From NCBI RefSeq assembly GCF_025643255.1, contig NZ_CP087112.1:1984001-2048000 (forward strand): DNA of 64,000 bases, written 5' to 3'. This document shows, piece after piece, positions 20,537-30,221 of the stretch. A program made the translations under genes and the position numbers. The notes under the pieces were generated by a model that made no database searches, was not told where the DNA came from, and was given only the letters and a program-made list of their open reading frames with translations. This DNA comes from Halomonas sp. 7T. GTDB lineage: Bacteria; Pseudomonadota; Gammaproteobacteria; Pseudomonadales; Halomonadaceae. How positions within the stretch are numbered: the first letter of the stretch is position 1; each line of letters opens with the position of its first letter.

Positions 20537-21118
20537 ATGAGCCAGGTAACGGCCATTATCGGGCTGGGCAATCCCGGTGCAGAGTATGACGCCACGCGCC
20601 ACAACGCTGGTTTTTGGCTAGTAGACGCTATCGCACGCAGCGCCCATACTGAGCTTCGCCCTGAGAAGAAGTTTTTAGGGCTCTATGCCAAAGCGCGTAT
20701 TGGCAACCAGGATGTTCACCTTCTCAATCCCACCACCTTTATGAATCGCAGCGGTGCTGCCGTGGCGGCCCTTGCTCAGTTCTTCAAACTGACGCCTGAG
20801 AATTTACTGGTCGCTCATGACGAGCTAGACCTCCCGCCAGGACAGGCACGCTATAAAACCGGCGGCGGGCATGGTGGGCACAATGGCCTGCGCGACATTA
20901 TTAGCGCGTTAGGCAATCAAAATCAGTTTCACCGAGTCCGCATTGGCATTGGACACCCCGGCGAAGCGCGTCAGGTTACTAACTATGTGCTGGGACGCCC
21001 AGGCAAAGCGGAGCTGAACGCCATTGAGCACGCTCTGGATGAGTGCCAAGCCACCCTACCCTTTGCATTAACAGGCGAATGGGCCAAAGCCATGAACCGC
21101 CTACATAGCGTAAAATAG
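20537..21118 (+). CDS. pth: Peptidyl-tRNA hydrolase
   Basis: Releases tRNA from prematurely dropped peptidyl-tRNA. 193 residues. The catalytic histidine is in [11 protein letters not shown] (about residue 21), and the family motifs [21 protein letters not shown] and [13 protein letters not shown] are complete. GGAGGTGGG lies directly upstream of the ATG. It is followed 71 bases later by ychF, a very common pairing. Confidence 0.97.
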   Translation: MSQVTAIIGLGNPGAEYDATRHNAGFWLVDAIARSAHTELRPEKKFLGLYAKARIGNQDVHLLNPTTFMNRSGAAVAALAQFFKLTPENLLVAHDELDLPPGQARYKTGGGHGGHNGLRDIISALGNQNQFHRVRIGIGHPGEARQVTNYVLGRPGKAELNAIEHALDECQATLPFALTGEWAKAMNRLHSVK

Positions 21119-21189
21119 TAGCACCCTCTTTTTTCAATTTCGGCAGCGCCCTTTTTAATGGCGCTGCCCTAGCGGCCAGGAAATTATTT

Positions 21190-22281
21190 ATGGGCTTTAA
21201 CTGCGGCATCGTCGGCCTACCCAACGTAGGTAAATCCACGCTTTTCAATGCGCTGACAAAATCAGGTATTGATGCGGAAAATTTCCCGTTCTGCACCATT
21301 GAACCTAACGTGGGTATCGTCCCGATGCCCGACCCGCGTCTGGACGCGCTGGCGGCGATCGTCAAGCCGCAGAAAATACTGCCCACTACGATGGAGTTTG
21401 TGGATATCGCCGGCCTCGTCGCGGGCGCATCAAAAGGGGAAGGCTTAGGTAACAAATTCCTGGCTAACATCCGCGAAACACAGGCGATCGCCCACGTGGT
21501 GCGCTGCTTTGATAACGATAACGTTATCCATGTTGCCAACCAGGTCGACCCCCGTGCCGACATTGAAACGATCAATATTGAGCTAGCGCTGGCCGACCTA
21601 GATACCGTCGAAAAAGCCAGCCAGCGCCTGCAGCGCGCTGTAAAAGGTGGAGATAAAGACGCCACGGCCACCAAAGCCGTGCTCGATAAAATTCAGCCCC
21701 ACCTCGCCGAAGGCCAGCCGCTGCGTAGCTTCGAGCTCACCGACGATGAAAAGCAGCAAGTGAAGAGCTTTGGCTTCTTGACACTCAAACCCACCATGTA
21801 CATTGCCAACGTCAATGAAGATGGCTTTGAGGACAATCCTTACCTGGATATCGTCAACGAAATTGCCGCTGAAGAAGGCGCCGTCGTGGTGCCGGTATGC
21901 AACCAGCTTGAGGCCGAAATTGCCGAGCTGGATGACGAAGAGCGCAGCATGTTCCTAGCTGAAATGGGCATGGAAGAGCCGGGGCTTGATCGCGTGATTC
22001 GTGCAGGCTATGCATTGCTCGGCCTACAAACGTATTTCACCGCAGGTGTAAAAGAAGTACGCGCCTGGACAGTGAAACAAGGCGCCAGCGCACCTGAAGC
22101 GGCAGGGGTTATTCACACCGACTTCCAGAAAGGCTTTATTCGCGCCGAAGTCATCGCCTATGACGATTACGTCACGCTTGGCGGTGAGCAAGGTGCCAAG
22201 GATGCAGGCAAGTGGCGCTTAGAAGGCAAAGAGTACATCGTGAAAGATGGCGATGTTATCCACTTCCGGTTTAACGTCTAG
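21190..22281 (+). CDS. ychF: Redox-regulated ATPase YchF (Obg-family)
   Basis: Ribosome-associated P-loop ATPase of the OLA1/YchF group, 363 residues. Motifs: G1 [14 protein letters not shown] near residue 8, G3 in [17 protein letters not shown], a central coiled-coil domain, and a C-terminal TGS domain ending in [13 protein letters not shown]. Family members bind ATP rather than GTP and take part in stress and translation control. It is the last gene of the prs-rplY-pth-ychF run. Confidence 0.97.
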   Translation: MGFNCGIVGLPNVGKSTLFNALTKSGIDAENFPFCTIEPNVGIVPMPDPRLDALAAIVKPQKILPTTMEFVDIAGLVAGASKGEGLGNKFLANIRETQAIAHVVRCFDNDNVIHVANQVDPRADIETINIELALADLDTVEKASQRLQRAVKGGDKDATATKAVLDKIQPHLAEGQPLRSFELTDDEKQQVKSFGFLTLKPTMYIANVNEDGFEDNPYLDIVNEIAAEEGAVVVPVCNQLEAEIAELDDEERSMFLAEMGMEEPGLDRVIRAGYALLGLQTYFTAGVKEVRAWTVKQGASAPEAAGVIHTDFQKGFIRAEVIAYDDYVTLGGEQGAKDAGKWRLEGKEYIVKDGDVIHFRFNV

Positions 22282-22300
22282 GCTTGAGCTGCAAAATTTC

Positions 22301-22329
22301 TTGACGGGCACCAGGGCAGCGAGTATCAT
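22301..22329 (+). promoter_or_regulatory. Promoter of tRNA-Met
   Basis: A -35 box TTGACG (22301-22306), a 17-base spacer and a -10 box TATCAT (22324-22329) lie 15 bases before the mature tRNA-Met start. The spacing is ideal for sigma-70. Confidence 0.75.
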
Positions 22330-22344
22330 TCGCCCCCGTTGAAT

Positions 22345-22421
22345 GGCTACGTAGCTCAGCTGGTTAGAGCACATCACTCATAATGATGGGGTCCCCTGTT
22401 CAAATCAGGGCGTAGCCACCA
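22345..22421 (+). tRNA. tRNA-Met (anticodon CAT, elongator type)
   Basis: Acceptor GGCTACG pairs with CGTAGCC, the anticodon stem-loop is ATCACTCATAATGAT, the T arm carries TTCAAAT, and CCA is encoded. The normal first acceptor pair (G1-C72) marks it as an elongator rather than an initiator tRNA. Confidence 0.95.
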
Positions 22422-22440
22422 ATACCGAATTAAGCCAGTA

Positions 22441-22473
22441 AAAGCCCGCTGACATCGTCAGCGGGCTTTTTCG
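22441..22473. terminator. Bidirectional terminator between tRNA-Met and apeB
   Basis: Stem AAAGCCCGCTGAC with GTCAGCGGGCTTT. On the plus strand it is followed by TTTTT and serves tRNA-Met. On the minus strand a shorter TTTT run lies downstream of the aminopeptidase gene. Confidence 0.85.
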
Positions 22474-22502
22474 TTTAGCAACAGTTGTTACCTACCAAGC
22501 CT

Positions 22503-23807
22503 TCAGCATAACTGGGGACGATTTAGAAACGCCGTTAATGCCAGGGTAAGATAATCAACATCTTTTGTACCGGCCGTCTCGCGAATGGAGTGCATTGCCC
22601 ACTGAGGCAGTCCAACATCAATGGTAGGCACACCCACTTCGGTGGCGGTAATCGGCCCAATAGTGCTGCCACAGCCCATATCCGCGCGAGTCACAAATGA
22701 CTGCACTGGCACCTCTGCTTGACGACAAACATCGCGGAACAATGCTCCTGTAACGCTGTTCGTTGCATAGCGCTGGCTAGCATTTACTTTGATCACCGGG
22801 CCGCCGTTAATTGCAGGCCCATGACGCTCATCGTGTTTATCTTTGAAGTTAGGGTGTAGCGCGTGAGCGTTGTCGCAAGAAATCATCAATGACGCCTGAA
22901 TCAGCTGTATAAGCGACTCTTCTGAGCCACCGCCCATCTGCGCGTTCAGACGCTTCAACACATCCCCCAAAAATGGCCCCTGGGCACCACAAGCGCTCGC
23001 ACTACCCACTTCTTCGTGATCATTCGCAACCAGTAAAGCACCCTGCTGCGCATCGCAATCGAGCAGCGCCTCCAGGCCCACGAAACACGACAGCAGGTTA
23101 TCCAGCCTCGCACTGGCCACCAGCTCTTGGCGCAGACCAACCAACGAGGGGGGCTGAACATCATAAAAACTCAGCTCAAAATCCACCACCTCCACCGCAC
23201 GCAGCCCGTGCTGCTCTTCTAGCCACTGCGCTAGCAGATCATTCAGCTTGGAAGTATCGCTCTGCATTAGCACCGGCGACATCTGCGTTTGCGGGTTAAT
23301 AACACGCCCTGCATTCACCTCGCGATCCAAGTGTATCGCCAAGCTTGGAATCATCGCGATCGGGCGGTCAACGTTGAGCAGCACGCTCTCTAGGCGACCA
23401 TCGGCGTGGCGCACGTGTACCCGCCCTGCCAAGCCTAAATCGCGGTCAAACCAAGGGGCTAACAGCACCCCGCCATACACTTGCACCCCAAGCTGCAGCC
23501 AGCCAGCGGCATACTGCGTTGCATTAGGTTTTAAATGCAGCCCCGGGCTATCGGTGTGGGCACCCAACATGCGCAGGCTGGTTAGCGCTCCAGCAGGTAG
23601 CTGAAAAGCAATAATTGAGGAGTCGTTGCGCGTCACGTAGTAACGCTTTCCTGGCACCAGCTGCCAGTTCGATGACTCCTCCAGGCGCTGAAAGCCCGCT
23701 TGCTCCAAACGCTGCGCCATACTGCGAGTCGCGTGCCATGGCGTGGGCGACTGCTGCAAAAAATCGCACAGCCGCGTTAAACGTTCCGCGTTGAAAGCCT
23801 CGGACAT
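22503..23807 (-). CDS. apeB: M18-family aminopeptidase
   Basis: Zinc-dependent aminopeptidase of the M18 (aspartyl aminopeptidase) family, about 434 residues. Metal-ligand regions are visible: LGAHTDSPGLHLKP (first histidine/aspartate), SARLDNLLSCF (bridging aspartate), VANDHEEVGSASACGA (catalytic glutamates), and the C-terminal MHSIRETAG. The ATG at 23807 has GAGGAA 7 bases upstream and is preferred over 23819. The protein is cytosolic, with no signal peptide. It is divergent from prc. Confidence 0.9.
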   Translation of the reverse strand: MSEAFNAERLTRLCDFLQQSPTPWHATRSMAQRLEQAGFQRLEESSNWQLVPGKRYYVTRNDSSIIAFQLPAGALTSLRMLGAHTDSPGLHLKPNATQYAAGWLQLGVQVYGGVLLAPWFDRDLGLAGRVHVRHADGRLESVLLNVDRPIAMIPSLAIHLDREVNAGRVINPQTQMSPVLMQSDTSKLNDLLAQWLEEQHGLRAVEVVDFELSFYDVQPPSLVGLRQELVASARLDNLLSCFVGLEALLDCDAQQGALLVANDHEEVGSASACGAQGPFLGDVLKRLNAQMGGGSEESLIQLIQASLMISCDNAHALHPNFKDKHDERHGPAINGGPVIKVNASQRYATNSVTGALFRDVCRQAEVPVQSFVTRADMGCGSTIGPITATEVGVPTIDVGLPQWAMHSIRETAGTKDVDYLTLALTAFLNRPQLC

Positions 23808-23945
23808 GGAATTCCTCATAACAGTAATGATTGAGTCTCACAGGGGAAATGACCTGCTACAATGCTCCCTCGGCCTACGCAACTCATAGGCTATCTGCGG
23901 GTCTAGGGAAGAACGAGTTTACACAAATCCGGGAGAGCTTGACTG

Positions 23946-26036
23946 ATGAGCTTGTTTGCAACGCTTTCACGCTCGGTTGCCCTTGCCATGATGCTGGTTA
24001 TCACCAGCCCGGCAGCGCTGGCGCAACTCGCGCCGACCGACGAACAACGCCAAGCGGCAGTAGAGATTGCGGACTCGCTCCGCTACGGCCACTATGCCAA
24101 TATCACCTTCGACGAACAGTGGTCTCAGGAAGCTTTCCAGCGCTACCTTGATATTTTAGATGGTCAGCGTTCATACCTTCTGAACCGCGACATAGAGTCC
24201 TATCGCCATCTGGAAAGCAGCATGACGGAGCTGTTGTTCGATGGCGAATTAGACGATGTCTTTGCGCTTTACAACCGCCTAAGCGACCGTCAAACAGCTC
24301 GCCTTGAATGGCTTTTAGCGCGCCTTGATAATGGTCTTTCTTTCGAATTCGACAGCGACGAACGCCTGGAAGTAGATCGAGAAGATGCCCCCTGGGCAAC
24401 CCGTGAGAGCGAGCTGGATGAACTATGGCGCAAGCGGCTTAAAAACGATGCGCTTACGTTGGCCTTAACGGACCAGGATGATGAGCAAATTGAGGCCAAT
24501 CTTCGCCAGCGCTACGAGGGACAGCTAACGCGACTTCGTCAAACAGAAGCTGAAGACGTATTCGGCCTGCTTATGGCTGCGGTTTCCAGCACGATCGACC
24601 CGCATACGGGTTATCTTTCGCCGCGCCAGGGAGAATCGTTTGACATTCAAATGAGTCTCTCCCTTGAAGGCATTGGTGCACTGCTACAAGCCGATGGCGA
24701 GTACGTCAAAGTATCCAGCCTTGTTCCCGGCGGCCCCGCCGACCGCGCAGGCGTGCTTGAACCTGCCGACCGCATTATTGCCGTGGGCCAGGAAAAGGGC
24801 GAAATGGTTAACGTGGTGGGCATGCGCCTGGATAATGTTGTCGACCTAATTCGCGGCCCTAAGGGCTCCGTGGTGCGCTTAGACGTTGTACCCGCACAAG
24901 CCGTCGATATGACGCGCTCTCAAATTGTCGAAATTACCCGTGACACGGTAAGCCTAGAAGATCAGGCCGCTAACAGTGAAATTGTCGAGGTCACGCGGGA
25001 TGGCAAACCCCATCGTGTCGGCATTATTAACATCCCCACCTTCTATGTGGATTTTGATGCATGGCAGGCCGGAGAAGAGGAGTATCGCAGCACGACGCGA
25101 GACGTTGCCCGCGAAGTGGAAAGCCTCAAGCAGGAGGGTGTGGAAGGCATTGTGCTCGACCTGCGTAACAATGGGGGCGGCGCTCTTCAGGAAGCCAACT
25201 CACTCATCGGCCTATTTATAGATCGTGGCCCAACGGTACAAGTGCGTGATGCCCAGGGGCGCATTCAGCTCTATGGCGACACCGAAGCCGGTACGCTCTA
25301 CGACGGCCCGCTGACCGTATTGGTCAACCGCCTTTCAGCCTCTGCCTCGGAAATTTTTGCTGGTGCTATTCAAGACTACGGCCGAGGCATTGTGGTGGGC
25401 ACCTCTACCTTTGGCAAAGGCACCGTGCAAACCCTAAATGACTTGAGCCACGGCCAGATCAAGCTAACTCGCGCTAAGTTTTACCGTATTTCCGGCGACA
25501 GCACTCAAAACCGCGGCGTCGTACCGGACATTACCTTCCCCAGCCTGATCGATCCCGAGCGCATCGGCGAAAGCAGCTTGGATAACGCCCTGGCCTGGGA
25601 CACCGTGCAAAACGTTCAGTACCGCCGCTACGGCTCCCCCGAAAACGTGCTTGACGCACTGCTTGCCCGGCATGAAACACGGGCCGACGAGAACCCTAAC
25701 TTCCGCTACCTCGAGCGCCAGTCGACGCTTGCCCGCCAGCTGCGCGAACAGCATACCAGCGTCAGCCTGAATCGCGAACAGCGCCAGCGCGAGCTGGAGG
25801 CACGAGAAGCGGAGCAACTCTCCCTTGAGAACCAGCGTCGTCGCGCCTTGGGACTAGCAGAGCTAGAAGAGTGGATGGATGCTAGAGTTGATAGCACCGA
25901 GCCTGGCATGGCATGGCAGATGAGAGCGACAGCGATGACATGCCCGTTGATCGCGCTCATGCACTGGAGGCTGCCGAAATTTTACTTGATTACGCCCACT
26001 TGGAAGCTAACCAGCGCATGGCCAAACGCTAAGTAA
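23946..26036 (+). CDS. prc: Carboxy-terminal protease Prc, frameshifted 3' end
   Basis: Periplasmic tail-specific serine protease that degrades proteins with nonpolar C termini and trims cell-wall enzymes. A signal peptide ends in SPAALA-Q. A PDZ domain follows (LSLEGIGALLQADGEYVKV to VVRLDVVPA), then the catalytic region with the nucleophile serine in NRLSASASEIFAGA and the lysine in FGKGTVQT. The first 656 residues look normal. At 25905-25914 the 5-mer GGCAT is duplicated, shifting the frame and replacing the expected last 37 residues with 40 unrelated ones. Removing one copy restores a family-like tail (ending LEANQRMAKR, stop at 26030-26032, 693 residues). The protease domain itself is intact. 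Confidence 0.9.
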   Translation: MSLFATLSRSVALAMMLVITSPAALAQLAPTDEQRQAAVEIADSLRYGHYANITFDEQWSQEAFQRYLDILDGQRSYLLNRDIESYRHLESSMTELLFDGELDDVFALYNRLSDRQTARLEWLLARLDNGLSFEFDSDERLEVDREDAPWATRESELDELWRKRLKNDALTLALTDQDDEQIEANLRQRYEGQLTRLRQTEAEDVFGLLMAAVSSTIDPHTGYLSPRQGESFDIQMSLSLEGIGALLQADGEYVKVSSLVPGGPADRAGVLEPADRIIAVGQEKGEMVNVVGMRLDNVVDLIRGPKGSVVRLDVVPAQAVDMTRSQIVEITRDTVSLEDQAANSEIVEVTRDGKPHRVGIINIPTFYVDFDAWQAGEEEYRSTTRDVAREVESLKQEGVEGIVLDLRNNGGGALQEANSLIGLFIDRGPTVQVRDAQGRIQLYGDTEAGTLYDGPLTVLVNRLSASASEIFAGAIQDYGRGIVVGTSTFGKGTVQTLNDLSHGQIKLTRAKFYRISGDSTQNRGVVPDITFPSLIDPERIGESSLDNALAWDTVQNVQYRRYGSPENVLDALLARHETRADENPNFRYLERQSTLARQLREQHTSVSLNREQRQRELEAREAEQLSLENQRRRALGLAELEEWMDARVDSTEPGMAWQMRATAMTCPLIALMHWRLPKFYLITPTWKLTSAWPNAK

Positions 26037-26062
26037 TAGCGTGGCCTAGCCTAAGCACGAAG

Positions 26063-26088
26063 ACGCCAGCCCTAGGGCTGGCGTTTTT
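26063..26088 (+). terminator. Terminator after prc
   Basis: A perfect dyad ACGCCAGCCC/GGGCTGGCGT with a short TA-centred turn is followed by TTTTT, about 30 bases after the stop. Confidence 0.85.
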
Positions 26089-26113
26089 GTGTGTGCTTAC
26101 TGACTCACTATCG

Positions 26114-26467
26114 TTAGCAGAGAGCGGCACGCCGAGCTGGGCGATCTCCCATGCGCGCCAAACGCTGCGTTAGCGCCGCTAGCTTCACCGCGCTCCCCTG
26201 CGCACCCGATTCGATGATTGACTGCGCCCAGGCAGGCAGCTGCGGCGCTAAACGGTAGTAGACCCACTGCCCTTCCCGCTGATCAATCAGCAAACCACAC
26301 TGGCGCAGCTGCGCCAAGTGGCGAGACACCTTCGGCTGAGACTCCTCCAGCGCATAGGTCATCTCGCAAACACAAAGCGATTGCTCTTTGGCAATCAGCA
26401 ATACCAGCATTAATCGCGTTTCATCACTTAAACATTTAAATACCTGCAACGCTTCCAGGCTAGACAC
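26114..26467 (-). CDS. ArsR-family metalloregulator
   Basis: Winged-helix transcriptional repressor, about 117 residues from the preferred GTG at 26467; an ATG-initiated form at 26587 would add 40 hydrophobic residues unlike the family. The DNA-recognition helix region reads ESQPKVSRHLAQLRQCGLL, and a CVCEM motif matches the metal(loid)-binding ELCVCDL box of arsenic-sensing ArsR. A further cysteine ends the protein. No ars transport or reductase gene is adjacent, so the target is unknown. The start assignment is the weakest part. Confidence 0.78.
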   Translation of the reverse strand: MSSLEALQVFKCLSDETRLMLVLLIAKEQSLCVCEMTYALEESQPKVSRHLAQLRQCGLLIDQREGQWVYYRLAPQLPAWAQSIIESGAQGSAVKLAALTQRLARMGDRPARRAALC

Positions 26468-26643
26468 TCTGACCACAACACTCTTCCCAACCGGTGAATA
26501 ATACCCATAGTTTACGCTAATAACACAGCCAACCATAAGACACAAAAAACCACCCAAGATGCCAAAGGCAACGGGTGTTTGTATCAATAAATAAGCAGAA
26601 GTTTAAAAGGGTGCGTGCTTAGAAAGGTACATTGTATGCTAAA

Positions 26644-26719
26644 TGGCTCCCCGAGCAGGACTCGAACCTGCGACCCAATGATTAACAGTCATTTGCTCTA
26701 CCAACTGAGCTATCGGGGA
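26644..26719 (-). tRNA. tRNA-Asn (GTT), copy 3 of the transcript
   Basis: Complete cloverleaf on the minus strand with anticodon GTT in CTGTTAA, T loop TTCGAGT and encoded CCA. It differs from the other two copies by a C4-G69 acceptor pair in place of T4-A69. Confidence 0.96.
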
Positions 26720-26758
26720 ACGTTTACCGTGAACGGTAACTACAGCAGAACAGCAAAT

Positions 26759-26834
26759 TGGCTCCTCGAGCAGGACTCGAACCTGCGACCCAATGATTAA
26801 CAGTCATTTGCTCTACCAACTGAGCTATCGAGGA
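26759..26834 (-). tRNA. tRNA-Asn (GTT), copy 2 of the transcript
   Basis: Complete cloverleaf, anticodon GTT, encoded CCA, acceptor TCCTCGA with TCGAGGA. Identical in its mature part to the copy at 26904-26979. Confidence 0.96.
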
Positions 26835-26903
26835 ACAATGTAATTGCTGCTGTGTTTAAAGCGAAGCCATTAGCGTAAACATAAAAAAACTGCCTTAGCG
26901 TTT

Positions 26904-26979
26904 TGGCTCCTCGAGCAGGACTCGAACCTGCGACCCAATGATTAACAGTCATTTGCTCTACCAACTGAGCTATCGAGGA
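26904..26979 (-). tRNA. tRNA-Asn (GTT), promoter-proximal copy
   Basis: Complete cloverleaf, anticodon GTT, encoded CCA. First of three tandem tRNA-Asn genes spaced 39 and 69 bases apart and probably co-transcribed from the promoter at 27000-27027. Confidence 0.96.
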
Positions 26980-26999
26980 ACTGCTCAAACACGGTGCGT

Positions 27000-27027
27000 A
27001 GTATACTGATAGAAACGCCTAGGTCAA
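27000..27027 (-). promoter_or_regulatory. Promoter of the tRNA-Asn cluster
   Basis: Read on the minus strand: -35 TTGACC, a 16-base spacer, and -10 TATACT, ending 20 bases before the first mature tRNA-Asn. Both boxes are close to the sigma-70 consensus. Confidence 0.72.
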
Positions 27028-27161
27028 GTATCGATTCCTGGCGAACGCTAGCCCCTGGTTTATTGTGCCCGTATAATGCCTCTATTCCACGGCAGCCTTT
27101 CGCTGCTCACGAGTTTTCATTCATCCCTCGTCCCCCGACGACCCATAGACGACAGGTACCG

Positions 27162-28505
27162 ATGGCGAAGAAGCTTTTCATCAAAACGCACGGCTGCCAA
27201 ATGAACGAGTATGACTCCTCCCGTATGGCGGATATGCTCGGCGAATCTCACCAGCTTGAACTGACCGATAATGAAAAAGAAGCAGACGTGATTCTGCTTA
27301 ACACCTGCTCGATTCGCGAAAAGGCGCAGGATAAGGTCTACCACCAATTGGGACGCTGGAAAAAACTTAAAGACGCCAACCCCGACCTAGTGATTGGCGT
27401 GGGTGGCTGCGTGGCGAGCCAAGAAGGTGAAGCGCTGCGTAAGCGCGCCCCCTTTGTGGATATGATCTTCGGCCCGCAAACGCTGCACCGCGTGCCTAAA
27501 ATGCTCGACGCCCGCAACAACAACCAAATTGCAGCGGTGGATGTCACTTTTCCAGAAATCGAAAAATTCGACCACCTGCCCCAGCCCACGTCTGATGGCG
27601 CAACGGCGTTTGTTTCGATCATGGAAGGCTGCTCCAAGTACTGCACTTTCTGTGTCGTGCCCTACACCCGTGGCGAAGAAGTATCGCGCCCGTTTGAAGC
27701 CGTGATGGATGAAGTCATCCACCTAGCCGACCAGGGTGTGCGCGAAATCAACCTGTTGGGCCAGAACGTGAATGCTTACCGCGGCGATAACGACGATGGC
27801 GATGAGATCGACCTTGCCGAGCTGATTGCCTGCGTTGCTGCCGTAGACGGTATTGACCGCATTCGCTTCACTACCTCGCATCCGGTGGAGTTCACCGACA
27901 GCTTGGTCGACGCCTTTGCCGACATTCCAGAGCTGGTGAGCCACCTGCATCTTCCAGTGCAGTCTGGCTCTGACCGCATTTTAAGCGCTATGAAGCGGGG
28001 CCACACTGCCGACGAGTACATCGAAAAGATGGAGCGGATTCGCGCTAATCGCCCGGATATTAGCTTCTCTTCTGACTTTATTATCGGCTTCCCTGGCGAA
28101 ACTGAAGAGGACTTTGAGGCGACGATGGATCTGATCCACCGCATCGGCTTTGACCACTCCTTCAGCTTCGTTTACTCAGCGCGCCCCGGCACACCTGCGT
28201 CGGGTCTGCCGGATGAAACACCAGAAAGCGTTAAAAAGCAGCGCCTTGCCATTTTACAAGAGCGCATTCTGCAGCAGGCTGCACAAATCAGCCGCCGAAT
28301 GGTAGGCACGACCCAGCGAGTGCTGGTCTCCGGTTTCTCACCAAGAGACCCAGGGCAGCTCTCTGGTCGTACCGAAAACAACCGCGTGGTTAACTTCCGC
28401 GCGGCCAATCCTACCGAGCTGATTGGCTACTTTGTTGACGTGGAAATCACCGAAGCACTGCCCAATTCACTGCGTGGTGAACTGGTCTCTGCAGAGCGTT
28501 ATTAA
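27162..28505 (+). CDS. miaB: tRNA-2-methylthio-N6-dimethylallyladenosine synthase MiaB
   Basis: Radical-SAM methylthiotransferase that modifies A37 of tRNAs reading UNN codons. 447 residues from the ATG at 27162, where [19 protein letters not shown] is the normal family start. Order: UPF0004 domain with three cysteines (in THGCQMN, NTCSIRE and GGCVASQ), the radical-SAM cluster CSKYCTFC, and a C-terminal TRAM domain. It heads the conserved miaB-phoH-ybeY-corC-lnt block. Confidence 0.96.
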   Translation: MAKKLFIKTHGCQMNEYDSSRMADMLGESHQLELTDNEKEADVILLNTCSIREKAQDKVYHQLGRWKKLKDANPDLVIGVGGCVASQEGEALRKRAPFVDMIFGPQTLHRVPKMLDARNNNQIAAVDVTFPEIEKFDHLPQPTSDGATAFVSIMEGCSKYCTFCVVPYTRGEEVSRPFEAVMDEVIHLADQGVREINLLGQNVNAYRGDNDDGDEIDLAELIACVAAVDGIDRIRFTTSHPVEFTDSLVDAFADIPELVSHLHLPVQSGSDRILSAMKRGHTADEYIEKMERIRANRPDISFSSDFIIGFPGETEEDFEATMDLIHRIGFDHSFSFVYSARPGTPASGLPDETPESVKKQRLAILQERILQQAAQISRRMVGTTQRVLVSGFSPRDPGQLSGRTENNRVVNFRAANPTELIGYFVDVEITEALPNSLRGELVSAERY

Positions 28506-28590
28506 TTATTCGCTATCCTAGGTAATTGCCCCGGCACCGCCGGGGCAGTAAGCTGAAGCTCACACACATCAACTAACGGGTTTCTTACTC

Positions 28591-29682
28591 TTGAGCCAGC
28601 CATCACCTCAGGCCAATCGCATTATCACCCTAAGCCTTGAACCCAATGACCCGCAGCGGCTTGCCAGCCTATGCGGCCAACAGGACGAGCACCTAAAACT
28701 GATTGAGAGCCGCCTGGACGTGACACTTCGCAACCGGGGCAATATTTTTCAATTAGCCGGTGCTGCCAATCGTATTAAAGCAGCTGCTAACGTGCTGGAG
28801 CATCTCTACCGTGAGACAGCGGCTGACGAACTTGACGCCGACACGGTGCACCTGTTCCTTCAGGAGTCCGGCTTAGAAGCACTTGAGGAAGAGCAGGACA
28901 GCGAAGGCGGTGGTGATGAAGTGGTGATGCGAACGCCACGCACCATGATTAAACCTCGCGGGTTAAATCAGCAGCGCTACGTACAGAGTATTCGCGAGCA
29001 CGATATTAACTTCGGCATTGGGCCAGCAGGTACGGGGAAAACCTACTTGGCGGTTGCCGCCGCAGTAGAAGCGCTTAACCAGCAGGAAGTGCGGCGTATT
29101 TTGCTAGTTCGTCCAGCGGTGGAAGCCGGTGAAAAACTGGGCTTCTTGCCGGGTGATCTTGCCCAAAAAATCGACCCTTACCTGCGCCCGCTTTACGATG
29201 CGCTGTATGAAATGATTGGTTTCGAACAGGTCGCCAAGTTAATTGAGCGTCAGGTCATCGAGATCGCACCGCTCGCCTATATGCGCGGACGCACGCTGAA
29301 TAATTCCTACATTATTTTGGATGAGAGCCAAAACACCACGCCGGAACAGATGAAAATGTTCCTCACGCGGATTGGCTTTGGTTCGACAGCGGTGATTACC
29401 GGCGATATCACTCAGGTGGATTTACCGCGCGGGCAGCGTTCCGGCTTGTCTCAAGTGCTGGATGTGTTGAAAGACACCGCCGGAATCGGCGTCACTCACT
29501 TTGCGGCCAAAGACGTGGTGCGCCACCCGTTGGTTCAGCGCATCATAGAAGCCTACGATGAGTTTGAGTCCCAGCAGGAAGTGGAAGAGCGTGCCCGCCG
29601 CGAGGCCCGGCAGCAGGAGCGCGACGCCCGTATGCAGGCGCTTGAGCGCACCAATGATCGCGCTAGAGATACCTACCGATGA
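28591..29682 (+). CDS. ybeZ: PhoH-family ATPase (YbeZ)
   Basis: P-loop NTPase of the PhoH family, 363 residues. An N-terminal KH-like region ([19 protein letters not shown]) is followed by the ATPase with Walker [14 protein letters not shown], Walker B IILDESQN and [12 protein letters not shown]. The start is a TTG with no clear Shine-Dalgarno; no ATG or GTG fits the family start better. YbeZ works with YbeY and is thought to act on RNA. The stop overlaps the ybeY start by 4 bases. Confidence 0.93.
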   Translation: MSQPSPQANRIITLSLEPNDPQRLASLCGQQDEHLKLIESRLDVTLRNRGNIFQLAGAANRIKAAANVLEHLYRETAADELDADTVHLFLQESGLEALEEEQDSEGGGDEVVMRTPRTMIKPRGLNQQRYVQSIREHDINFGIGPAGTGKTYLAVAAAVEALNQQEVRRILLVRPAVEAGEKLGFLPGDLAQKIDPYLRPLYDALYEMIGFEQVAKLIERQVIEIAPLAYMRGRTLNNSYIILDESQNTTPEQMKMFLTRIGFGSTAVITGDITQVDLPRGQRSGLSQVLDVLKDTAGIGVTHFAAKDVVRHPLVQRIIEAYDEFESQQEVEERARREARQQERDARMQALERTNDRARDTYR

Positions 29683-30140
29683 GCGACCTTCTGATTGATC
29701 GGCAAGTGGCCATTGACGAGCCACAGCTACCCTCTCTTGAACAGCTCACCCTTTGGGTGGGCTGTGTGTTTTCACGTCACCCAGAGGATGAGCGTTTAGA
29801 GCTGACGATTCGCCTGGTGGATAGCGCCGAAAGCCAAACACTTAACCGCGATTACCGAGGTAAGGATAAGCCCACCAACGTGCTCTCCTTCCCGTTTGAA
29901 AATCCACCCGGTATGACGCTGCCACTACTGGGCGATCTGATTATTTGTCACAATGTCGTTGCCCAAGAGGCCAGCGAGCAGCAAAAGCCGCTGACGCATC
30001 ATTATGCCCATATCGTCATCCACGGCACCCTGCATTTAATGGGCTACGATCATATTGACGAGCAAGAGGCGGAGGAGATGGAACAGATCGAGCGCGAACT
30101 TCTCGCCTCCCTGGACATTCCTGACCCTTATAATGAGTAA
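29679..30140 (+). CDS. ybeY: Endoribonuclease YbeY
   Basis: Zinc-dependent single-strand endoribonuclease for 16S rRNA 3'-end maturation and ribosome quality control, 153 residues. The three-histidine zinc motif is [11 protein letters not shown] near residues 112-122. The [18 protein letters not shown] region is also diagnostic. Translationally coupled to phoH. Confidence 0.96.
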   Translation: MSDLLIDRQVAIDEPQLPSLEQLTLWVGCVFSRHPEDERLELTIRLVDSAESQTLNRDYRGKDKPTNVLSFPFENPPGMTLPLLGDLIICHNVVAQEASEQQKPLTHHYAHIVIHGTLHLMGYDHIDEQEAEEMEQIERELLASLDIPDPYNE

Positions 30141-30221
30141 CCACCGTGACGACCTATCCGCCACGTGTTACGTCTAGCACCTGCCTGTAACTGTCTGCCC
30201 GCAACTGAGAGATGAGACGCA

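Noticed and set aside
26114..26467. Arsenic-resistance operon around the ArsR-like gene
   Set aside because: No arsB, arsC or arsH-like gene is nearby; the regulator stands between prc and tRNA-Asn genes.
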